A DNA stretch of 64,000 nt from Panonychus citri (Eukaryota > Arthropoda > Arachnida > Trombidiformes > Tetranychidae), in the NCBI RefSeq assembly GCF_014898815.1, contig NW_026515406.1, forward strand, positions 1,984,001 to 2,048,000, read 5' to 3'. The position numbers and the translations under genes are program-made. Under the pieces are notes generated by a model. It had not been told where the DNA came from and ran no database searches. It saw nothing but the letters and a program-made list of their open reading frames with translations. Positions 1-8,959 of this stretch are shown here, piece after piece; the first letter of the stretch is position 1, and every line of letters starts with the position of its first letter.

Positions 1-1135
1 TATTGATTCACCTTTTTTTCTTGATTGTTTTTATTTTACTTTTTTCTTTTCGCTTAATTTTTGATTGTTGATTTACTTGATTTCTTTACAATCAAATATT
101 TTTCTCAATCATCATCGTAACAATTAATTTATGACAATGACAATGATCTTGATGATCAGAAAAATCAATCAACAATCAACATCATATTTGGATTTTTATT
201 TTCAATTGGAAACTTTTTCTGATCCTAATTAACTGTCTCATCTTATTAATAGATTGTAACAATTAAGAGTTTATTGTGTTACAAAAATTAAATTGAACAT
301 TTAATTTAATTTGGTAATTAATATGTGGATTCTGATTACATGGAATTAGCTTTAATTTCAATTGATTAAGATCAAATAATAATCAACTTTTTTAATTTAG
401 TTTTTTTTTATTCCCGAAAATTTCATTTTTGATTTGATTTGATTTGATTACTAAATTTAATCATTAATCCAATTGATTATCATTATTATTAGCTTATTAA
501 TCTTACCTGATTGTAGATAAACTTTTCACTTCCTCCAAGCAATTTACTGATTAGTTAACAATTTTTTTTTCAATCGTTGATTAACCAGGAAAAATTCAGT
601 TAATCACCACAATTAGATTTGATCACTGATTTAGATTAGGAAAAGAAAAAATTTCTTCTAATTAACAACTCAATGGATTAAAAGTACTCACTGATTGTGA
701 GTTAATTGTCAGCTAATAATTGTAGATGTTCAACTGATTATCTTAATTCATCAACAATTCTAATAAACTAATTAGTTGATTTCGTTGATTTAAATCACAT
801 TTTCATTTATTGTTGAGAGAAAAAATTATCTATTCGATTAGTTGATCAACTACCAATGTGACAATTAATAAGAATTAGAAATTCAAATGTTAATTGTTTC
901 CATTAACAGTCGAATATTTGATTAGAATTTCAATTTATTCGATGATCAAAATTAATCGAATTTTTTTTCTTCCAAATCATTTGAATGAACCGCTTTTCGC
1001 TCAACATAGAGATCAATCTCTTTGGTTACACATTCAACTGTCTTTTTTGAAAGTTGATTGTTGTTACTCTCAATTGTGTTTAGTTTTAATTGCTGTTGAT
1101 TAATTGTTACCAATTTTTTCCTCTGATAGATAATC
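1..1135. other. AT-rich intergenic/5' flank
   Basis: No convincing coding sequence is visible. The stretch is built from the same AT-rich words (ACAATTAA, TTGATTGT, GATTAA) that fill every intergenic region of the window. It should contain the promoter and 5' UTR of the small gene starting at 1136. Short open frames at 894-1137 on both strands overlap each other and have no recognisable protein features. Confidence 0.6.
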
Positions 1136-1673
1136 ATGTCAACCTCAAGTCTGAGTAGTTATTCTAGTTATGGTGCTTTAAGTACTGCTAAGAAAACACC
1201 AAAGTAAGTTAAGTGTTTTTTTCTTTGTCTTTGTTTTACTTTCTCGTCAATTTGTTGATTATGATTTTTGAGCTTGAATTTGATTGTAATGGAGGTTAAT
1301 TTGTTTTTCTTTTGTTATTTCTTTTAGACGATTTGTTAAAGAACCTAGTGAACCAAATAAAGCAGAAGTGATCAAAGCTCAATTAGATGTTGTCAAACTA
1401 GAATTGGATACTTTCAAGATGAACATGGATACAACCGATACGACCAAATGTAAAGACAATTGGATGGATCAAATTGATTGTAAAAAATTGGTGGAAACAA
1501 TTGATTCACTTGCAACTGGATTATCTGCTAAATTAGATGTTATTCGTCAATTGGCTGTGGTTCCAAAGGATAAGCCTTCATTAGTTATTAACGATGCCGC
1601 TTTAGTAAAGGCCAACGAAAGATTGGATGAAACAATTTGTATATTGGAAAATTTAAGAGAACTTAAAAATTAA
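1136..1673 (+). CDS. uncharacterised small protein, 2 exons (137 aa)
   Basis: I do not recognise this protein. Exon 1 is 1136-1203, ending before a GTAAGT donor. Exon 2 is 1328-1673, after a TTTTAG acceptor. The joined frame is open and gives 137 residues. The first 25 residues are rich in Ser/Tyr/Thr, starting MSTSSLSSYSSYG. The remainder is polar with regularly spaced Leu/Ile (residues 45-137) and ends in ILENLRELKN, which suggests helical or short coiled-coil structure. There is no signal peptide or membrane segment. The clean intron and the T/A-ending codons, like those of neighbouring housekeeping genes, support a real gene. The function is unknown; a small subunit of a larger complex is possible but is only a guess from size and helicity. 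Confidence 0.7.
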
Positions 1674-2145
1674 CTAAAATTCCAAAAAAAAAACATCATA
1701 CATAATTTTCAACTATATCCATCAATCAAGATCCATTAGTGGATAATGTAAATGAAAACTAATCCACGAACATCCATTCAGCGATTCCAAACATAAAAAG
1801 AGAATGAAGAAAGTATCAGGAAAAACCATTTCCATTTCCATTTTGATGATTAATCACAACCTTAATTTGAGAGTTTTGATGAGCAAAATGTTGAATATTG
1901 AAATATATTCTTTTAAATATTTTTCTTTCCATCTTTCAAATTCATTTTAAAGGAAAAAACATTATTCAAATGAGAGATTGAGAAAAGGAGGAAGAGAAAC
2001 AAAAATTAAACCATTCTCGCAACAATATATAACTCACATATAATTTGCTGTGTAATTAATTAGAATTGATAATATATTTGGTTGATAAAATTAGCTTTTC
2101 TGTTGGAAAAGTTAATAATGTGTGTTTATATTAATATAATCCACT
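1674..2145. other. convergent intergenic region (two 3' UTRs)
   Basis: About 470 bp separate the stop of the 137-aa protein gene (+) from the stop of the succinyl-CoA ligase gene (-). I see no coding frame or structured RNA. The region presumably holds the two 3' UTRs and their poly(A) signals. Confidence 0.6.
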
Positions 2146-3573
2146 CTATGCTAAGCCTCGCTTTTTCATCTCTTCAAGCATAAATGCTCCCATTTTAGCC
2201 GGTGATCGGGTAACCGCAACACCAGCTGATTGAAGGGCTTCAATTTTAGCCTGAGCTCCACCCTTACCGCCTGAGATAATGGCTCCAGCGTGGCCCATAC
2301 GACGACCTGGTGGAGCGGTTAGACCAGCGATAAAGGAGACAACAGGCTTGGAATTAGAGCCCGAATTGTGCTCTTTCAAATACTCGGCTGCCTGTTCTTC
2401 CGCTTGTCCACCAATCTCACCGATTAAAATGATACCTGATGAGGAATAAGGAAAAAATTTGAGTCAAAATTGATTGATGATTTTTGAAAAAATTGTTCAT
2501 CAATTTACAAACCTTTTGTTTCAGGATCATTGAGGAAAACCTCCAGACAATCAATAAAATCAGTTCCATTGAAAGGATCACCACCAATACCAATACAAAG
2601 AGATTGACCTAAACCAACTTGGGTTGTCTGGTGAACTGCTTCGTAGGTTAAAGTACCCGATCGAGAGACAATACCAATTTTACCTCGTTGGTGAATATGA
2701 CCTGGCATTATACCGATTTTACATTCACCTGGTTTAATTATACCAGGACAGTTAGGGCCAATAAGTCGAGTCTTGTTCTGTCTGATGAGAGCGTGTTTAA
2801 CTCGTACCATATCCAATTGAGGTATTCCCTCGGTAATACAAACAACTAGAGGAATTTCAGCTTCAATGGCCTCCATAATGGCCTTAGCAGCTCCAGGAGC
2901 TGGAACATAGATGACAGAGGCATTACATCCAGTCTCTTTCATTGCCTAAGAATTGAAAAGTCATTAAATCAGTTGGATTGTCAAGGAATTATAACTCCAA
3001 ACACTATCCTCAATCCCGAGAATCGGTGATTATCTTGTCGTTTTTGGACATTTACTAACCTCTGTTAAGGTGCTGAAAACGGGAAGGTCAAGGTGAGTTT
3101 TACCACCTTTTCCTGGAGAAACACCGCCAACAACCTTTGTACCATATTCGATTGCTTGTTTACTATGAAAAGTACCTTGTTTACCGGTGAAACCTTGGCA
3201 AATAACCTTAGTATGAGACCCGATTTTCAATGCTGGTCGCGTTTGATCATAAACCTTTTTCAAAGCTTCCAAATTATAACTACGAGCTGAAAAAAATAGA
3301 GTAAAAGATGAGCAAATAAATGAAAAAACATTCGTCAAATTGATGAAATAAATTCCACAAAAGGGAATCAATAAAAAAAATCACAATAAATAAAATAAAT
3401 TAAGGGTCACATTGGTGAGAAACTCTGAATAACAAAGATGGAGAGAGAAAATGAAAAACCATAAAAAAAAAGATAAACATAAAATTCAACGTAAGCCTGA
3501 AAGCGAAAACAGAAAACGAATACTTACTTAAGGCTGGAGCAAGTCGAACAATTTTTAGTGTTGATGTAGCCAT
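2146..3573 (-). CDS. SUCLG1: succinyl-CoA ligase subunit alpha, mitochondrial
   Basis: This is the alpha subunit of succinyl-CoA synthetase (TCA cycle, mitochondrial matrix), which forms a heterodimer with a beta subunit that sets ATP or GTP specificity. There are four exons on the minus strand: 3573-3528, 3286-3060, 2945-2513 and 2435-2146. All junctions are GT-AG and the frame is continuous, giving 331 aa, the usual length for the family. The N-terminus (MATSTLKIVRLAPAL, then TRSYN) is basic and hydroxylated like a mitochondrial presequence. The CoA-binding Rossmann segment begins CQGFTGKQGTFH. The phosphohistidine loop GHAGAIISGGKGG places the catalytic His near residue 284, and TKGIILIGEIGG is the family signature before it. 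The gene is divergent from the ZNF622-like gene, about 490 bp away, so a shared promoter is likely. The sequence looks intact. Confidence 0.96.
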
Positions 3574-4065
3574 AATTAGGAATAATTAAAATTCTATAAT
3601 AACAAAATAATGGAACAATTTAAGGAACAATTAAAGAGCAAAACATTCACAGAGGAAAATGATAAACACTAAAAGGAAAACAATTCAACCTTTACCCAGG
3701 AAAAAGGAGGAGGAGTTAACAAGGAATGAAAATTATTCCAGTGATTGAAATTGTCTCACTAGAAGATTAATCATTTTATAGTTTTTTGTTAATTTCTAAT
3801 TAAAACTTACCTTTATTCTAATTGTGATTTATTAATTTTCTTTGATTGAAACTTGATTAAGACCTTTGGTTGGATTGTTTTCTTTTGTCTTTGTCCACGT
3901 TGGTTTAGATTCTCAGGTGAAATTGATTTTCCATTTTCTGGTTTGTTTTGATTTTCTTTTTTTTGCAATTTTGTTTTTTCTTCTATAATTTTGTTAATTG
4001 TTTCTAATTTTTGTTCTGTTCTAGGTTATTGTTCTGCTGTATTGTTGTAATTTAAGTTGATTATT
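3574..4065. promoter_or_regulatory. bidirectional promoter region SUCLG1 / ZNF622-like
   Basis: This 492-bp gap separates the divergent start codons at 3573 (-) and 4066 (+), so it must contain both start regions. It is A-rich on the left and T-rich on the right, as expected for two 5' UTRs running apart. I could not identify a TATA box or a specific factor site with confidence. Confidence 0.55.
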
Positions 4066-5220
4066 ATGGCGACTTACACTTGTTTAACCTGTAAGGTTAA
4101 TTTCTCAACCAATGAATGGCAAAAGCAACACTATAAAAGTGAATGGCATCAGTATAATTTAAAGCGTAAATTGGTTGATCTTAATTGTGTTCCATTTGAT
4201 ACCTTTGAGAAGATTAAAGCTCGACAAGTGGCCGCTGAAATTAAAGAGAATACCAGAGAGACGAATAAATATTGTGCCGCTTGTCGTAAAGCGTTTTCAT
4301 CGACCGCAGCATTTGACCAACACTGTCAAAGTAAAAAACACCGAGAAATGGTTGAGAGGAAAGAGATTAAAGATTCAATTGCTGCCAAGAATCCAAAACC
4401 ATTACCACCATCAGAAGAATCTGTGATTAAATCTGATTCTATGATGAATGAATTAGCTTCAGAAGATGAAGATGATGATGACGATTATGAGACAGTCGAT
4501 GATGATTATGAGGAGGGTAAAAATGCTCTCAGGCCTGATCAGTGTTTCTTTTGCCTTCGGGAAGCAGATTCAATGGAAGAGAATATTAAACATATGAGTT
4601 TATCTCATTCATTTTTTATTCCTGACATTGATTATGTTACCGATTTGGAATCTTTATTAACCTATTTGGGTGAAAAAATTGGAATCGATCATGTTTGTCT
4701 TTGGTGTTCTTATAATGGTAAAACCTTTCGATCAACTAAATCTGCTCAACAACATATGCTTTGTAAGGGACATTCAAAGATCAACTTTGAACAGGCTGAT
4801 GTACTCATGGAATATGCTGATTTTTATGATTACTCTAAATCTTATCCTGATGCTGAAGGTGCTGATGCAGATGAAGAGGTTAAAATTGATACTCTTACTG
4901 TAGACGATGATTCCTGGCAACTTGTCCTTCCTTCCGGATCGGTTATTGGCCATCGATCATTGTTACGTTATTATAAACAAAATTTAAGGCCAATCGTTGA
5001 AAAACTTGGACATGGTTCTAGTACTAATCAAAGAATCTTGGATAAGGTGATGAATAATTACAAAGCTCTTGGATGGACAGGAATCAAAGGTGAAGCTGCG
5101 GTCAAACGAGCCAAAGATATTAATTATTTCAATAGATTAGTTGCTCGTCGTAATTTGGACATTGGAATGAGACACAATCGAATCTTAACTAAATACTTTA
5201 GGCAACAAGTTCTCTTCTAG
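4066..5220 (+). CDS. ZNF622: ZNF622/Rei1-type cytoplasmic 60S biogenesis factor
   Basis: This single-exon gene encodes 384 aa. The protein starts MATYTCLTCKVNF and carries an N-terminal U1-type zinc finger (Cys6, Cys9, His22, His28). A second finger begins YCAACRKAF (about residue 68). An acidic Asp/Glu tract follows (about 137-155), then two more C2H2 fingers (CFFCLREADS and CLWCSYNGKTFR). The conserved tail ends MRHNRILTKYFRQQVLF. This order matches ZNF622 in animals and Rei1/Reh1 in yeast, which act in the cytoplasm late in 60S ribosomal subunit maturation. The ATG at 4066 fits the family N-terminus exactly. No introns or breaks are seen. The function is inferred from the family. Confidence 0.93.
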   Translation: MATYTCLTCKVNFSTNEWQKQHYKSEWHQYNLKRKLVDLNCVPFDTFEKIKARQVAAEIKENTRETNKYCAACRKAFSSTAAFDQHCQSKKHREMVERKEIKDSIAAKNPKPLPPSEESVIKSDSMMNELASEDEDDDDDYETVDDDYEEGKNALRPDQCFFCLREADSMEENIKHMSLSHSFFIPDIDYVTDLESLLTYLGEKIGIDHVCLWCSYNGKTFRSTKSAQQHMLCKGHSKINFEQADVLMEYADFYDYSKSYPDAEGADADEEVKIDTLTVDDDSWQLVLPSGSVIGHRSLLRYYKQNLRPIVEKLGHGSSTNQRILDKVMNNYKALGWTGIKGEAAVKRAKDINYFNRLVARRNLDIGMRHNRILTKYFRQQVLF

Positions 5221-5748
5221 TTGTTTAAATGTGAAATTTTCTTTAATTGTGGACATTTACTTGTTTATCAATTGGTTTACTCTTATTCTTTTTCTTTTGG
5301 ATAACAATTTATTAATTGTTAAAACAACGAATCGACAGCAAAGAAAAACAAACTTCATTCTTCATTTATTTTCTTCTTCTTCTTTTCTATTCTTGGAAGA
5401 ACCAAAATTTTCTCTTTTTGGACATCTCTGTAAAAATTGAAATTATATTAATTGTATTGGACAATTCATCGAGCAATCAATTTTCAATAAAAATTAGAAG
5501 AAAAATTTAATTCGATAAAAAAATTCCAAATTTCGATCTCATATTTGCCGCTCAAATATTCATTCGATTCCATTGGTTAACTAACGCCATCTATTGTTCT
5601 TTTAGAAAAATCGGTCCCCTGTTGGTTGGAATTGAATGGTTTTATTGAGAAAATTAAGAATTTAATTAAATAAGTTAATTAAAACCGGTGTTAAATCAAA
5701 ATACAAGTAAAAAGTTCGTGGAAAACAAGTGTACAATTGAAGAAGAAA
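5221..5748. promoter_or_regulatory. intergenic region with promoter-like element before ORF1
   Basis: This gap lies between the ZNF622-like stop and the ORF1 start. The first half is T-rich 3' flank. Around 5586-5627 the sequence becomes less biased and contains GCCATCTATTGTTCT followed by CGGTCCCCTGTTGG, about 120 bp before the ORF1 ATG. A similar pair of words lies upstream of ATP5F1A (16435-16477). A promoter element is my inference. Confidence 0.35.
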
Positions 5749-7139
5749 ATGGCACCAACAACTCAGGTAAGACACTCGTGACAAGAAAAATACGTGACAA
5801 GATACCGAAGACCACGTTTTACGAGACACTTAAACTTAAACTCTGACAAAAATTCTCTTCCCTTTCTAATTTTACTTTATTTCTCAAATAAATATAGCCT
5901 TCGATGATATTCCCAATATTTAAAGAACCTAGTGCTGAATTAAAACAACAGTATGACATCATGAAAAATCAAATAATGGAATTCTTTGAAAACGGCCAAT
6001 TCAGCAGTAACAAACTCACCCATTACCTGAGTGAGGGCGATACCCGAGACATTGAACAAAACATTAAACTGATCCTTCAACTGATTGAAGATCCAATAGA
6101 CGAGAAAGGTTGTGCTGTTGAAAAACAAAAGGTTGAATGGCTCAAGAAGATTGTAACGGCGTTTCAAAAATCTGTTAAACTAAGAAATGCTCGTGCTGAG
6201 AGATCTGCTATTACCCAATCCGTCGTCACAGAAACATCAGCACCAGACATACCCGAAGAACAAGAGACTGATTTAAACCCGCCGAAACGACAAAAGAACC
6301 AGCAAGATCAAGAAATGCTAAATAAAGTCATTCAGGCTCCAAGAGAAAACACTAAAAGATCCCACAATCTAATACCATCTACGAGTGAGATACCATCCAA
6401 CTGGTGGAAATGGTCCATGAACAGAATATTTAAACTCAAAATAACTGGACCTCAAGAAGACAGATCGGTAGATAAACTGACTGATATTATATCAGAAATA
6501 GGTATAGACTACCAATTCAAAATATCGGCATGGCGAACATACAGTTTGATTATGGTAAACAGCGAAGATGAACGGATGGACCTACTGAGAAAACTCAAGA
6601 TGGAAAAAGTGGAAGTTGAATCTCTACCGTGGAAAAAACCTCAAGTCAAGATCAATTATCTGAGACCTCCAATTAATCAATCATGGGAGAACCATATAAA
6701 ACGAATTATGATGATAAATGGTTTCAGAGATGAAAATCAGTTCAAGTTGATGCATTACTACGAGATAGGGTTGAACTCAAATAAATGGGGAGCAATTGTT
6801 GAAATCTCTCCTTCAACCAGGTCTCTAATTGAATCGAAACTTAAAGGTAAAATCTCATCAGGAGCGAATCTCCATACGGTAATTGATAATTTCCCAATCA
6901 TGACCTGTGGTATGTGTCACAGATTCGGTCACACAAAACGATATTGCAACAACCAACTCAAATGCACAAGATGTTCACGACAACATTTGAGATCAGTTTG
7001 CACAGCAAAGGAGCTACTGTGTCCATCATGTGGAAAAAAGGACCACCAGGCATATAGTCAAGAGTGTAAATTATATTGCTCAGAGCTACAACTCGCAGTT
7101 TCAGACTATGATTTCAGTTACAATCACTTAATGATGTAA
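5749..7139 (+). CDS. LINE ORF1 gag-like protein with three zinc knuckles, probably spliced
   Basis: The long frame starts at 5904 (411 aa), but an upstream mini-exon fits it well. ATG at 5749 encodes MAPTTQ and ends before a GTAAGA donor at 5767. A TATAG acceptor at 5896-5897 rejoins in frame at 5898 (PSMIFPIF), giving 413 aa. Unspliced reading stops at once. The C-terminal third holds knuckles CGMCHRFGHTKRYC (CX2CX4HX4C), CTRCSRQHLRSVC (CX2CX3HX4C) and CPSCGKKDHQAYSQEC (CX2CX4HX6C). Before them lies an RRM-like region of about 160 residues. These are features of I, R1 and Jockey ORF1 proteins, which bind element RNA and chaperone it. The frame is intact, whereas ORF2 is broken. AATAAA-type signals at 7269-7310 could end a separate transcript. 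A domesticated ORF1 gene is therefore possible, but not shown. Confidence 0.8.
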
Positions 7140-7142
7140 TAA

Positions 7143-7219
7143 AGCTTACCTAATCTGGTTTCGCTGAACAAATTAAGAGTTACAAAAGAGCTAACCTAAT
7201 CTGGCTTCACTCAACAAAG
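7143..7219. repeat. tandem pair of about 30-bp repeats after ORF1
   Basis: Two similar copies occur at 7143-7172 and 7190-7219, sharing CTAATCTGG and a TTC-C-C/G-T/C-AACAAA ending. They lie directly after the ORF1 stop and before the antisense gene stop. Short 3' UTR repeats are common in retroelements; the role here is unknown. Confidence 0.6.
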
Positions 7220-7321
7220 AAATTTCTGTTCTCGATTACTTAAGACAAGAAAAATAACTTGATGTAATACTAATAAAACATTTGAAAATAAACATTTAAT
7301 AATAAATAAGTTGAAGCCTCA

Positions 7322-8871
7322 CTATTGTAAAGGTCTTCCAACAGGTAACCAATCATAATCGGCTAATTGATAAAATAAAAGAGTACCCTCGGTGTAACGC
7401 TTGAATAAATCAGGAATAACCTCATGGTAATGACCATTATTTACTTCCTGATAACCGTTACGAGTTTTAATATTAATACAAGTGTGCCATCCAGCATCAA
7501 GAAAACTCGGGTGTTTAACAAGGTAACGATCACCAAGAGACTCACCGGCCTTTGTGTTGTAAGTCATGTAGACGCTACTGAAGGCGAATCTATTATAAAC
7601 GAACTGTTGACCATCCAGGGTGAGAACCATGTGCTCCTCGGGTATTATCGTGAAATTTGAATCCTCCATCAATGGACCTCTGAGGTTAATAGCCATAAAA
7701 TCAGGGATACGAACAATTTCAAAATCATTAATACACTTGAATCCACTCCCACAAGTAGCACCATTGACAATATTAGGGCATGTGAGCTTAATTGTTGGTC
7801 TCCAATAAGCAGGCTCAGTCAGAATTTCAGACAATCGAATAGCTTTTAAAGGTAAACAAGCATCTCCAGGTAATTCTAATACGGGGAAATCATAGTGGAA
7901 ATCGAGATGGAAATTGGCACAATGACGACAAATAAAAGTACCTTTCACACCAAACATGAACTTGTTGCGGAAAACGATATCTTCATTTGATAGCTTGCGA
8001 ATTAGATCAAAATAAGTTTCACCCTCCAGCCCACCGGGAGTCTCATAGCTACGACAGCAAAAATCACTCAAATGCCTTAGCACCAACATCTGATGATCAT
8101 CGAGATCCAAATCGTTGAAAGGCTTGATCTTAGAAGGAGGCACTAACGTGAGATGCGGAAACAGCTTCTTCTCCAGGTGAGGAGGAAGATTCTTTATTGC
8201 AAAATCGTCTTTAACGGAAGCTTTAATGACATCTCGAAGAAATTATAAATAGTTATAACCCAAAGGTGAGGTGGCTCAAGTTTATCAGTAAAATTCGAAC
8301 GCTTTCGAGGGTTAATAGCTTGATTAGAACTCACTAAACTTGAGGAGTTGAGGAAACACCGAAACAAATCATGAACGAAAACCTGAGAATGTAGCAATGG
8401 AAGAAAAGCTGAGTTAAAAAAACAATGGCCACGCCAATTAGGCAATGCAGTTAAGACACGAGGCTGAAATAATAAGAAAAGGTTAATTAGTATCGCTTGT
8501 CTAAACTGATTTCACGAAAAACTCACCATTATTATTCCAGGCTCACGGTCAACAAGTTTAGCGATCAAATTATGACAGGCCATGTCATGAGCTTTCTTAA
8601 AGAGATCATGAACACCGATACCAGAATAAACTCCACCGTAACAATTAACTTTAACTTTAATGATGAAATAATTGACTCCATTTTCCTCATGATTAGTATA
8701 GAGAAGATCACTAATTCTAACAGCACCATTATGAATGGTCAAGAACTCGCGGACCAAGGTGAACTTAGATCCGACAAAAAAAGGCTGACCAAGATACTTC
8801 TTAAATAAGGAACTTCGGATGAAACCATTAAAAGTCCGATAAGAAAACTCAGGGGGAACAACATCAGACAT
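7322..8871 (-). CDS. USP-type (C19) deubiquitinase-like protein with dsRBD-like N-terminus, antisense in LINE block
   Basis: This minus-strand gene has exon A at 8871-8527 (GTGAGT donor), exon B from 8463 (TTTCAG acceptor), and a final exon to 7322. Residues about 40-108 look like a dsRNA-binding domain: a helix, three strands with YFIIKVKV and GGVYSGIG, then FKKAHDMACHNLIAKL. Exon B has the USP Cys box, PNWRGHCFFNSAFL, with Cys about residue 129 and the oxyanion Asn five before it. The last exon has fingers CRHC and a C/C pair (LTCP...ATC), then a diverged His box, AGWHTCINIKTRNGYQEVNN, and GTLLFYQL. In USPs these form a ubiquitin-cleaving thiol protease. Frame changes near 8231-8260, by a 1-nt indel or a short intron (8259-8192, weak sites), so the gene could be a pseudogene. 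The length is about 470-490 aa. Codon use is host-like. The dsRBD call is weaker than the USP call. Confidence 0.65.
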
Positions 8872-8959
8872 GATACAGTTTTAAAAAGTGAGCCAGGGAA
8901 ATAGGATTGGTTACTACCTGGAAACGTAAACAAACAAATTAGATCACAGTTGAATAAAA
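8872..8959. promoter_or_regulatory. short divergent gap between antisense USP-like gene and ORF2
   Basis: Only 88 bp separate the putative start codon of the USP-like gene (8871, -) from the proposed ORF2 ATG (8960, +). If both are transcribed from here the start sites must be very close. No clear core element is visible. Confidence 0.3.
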
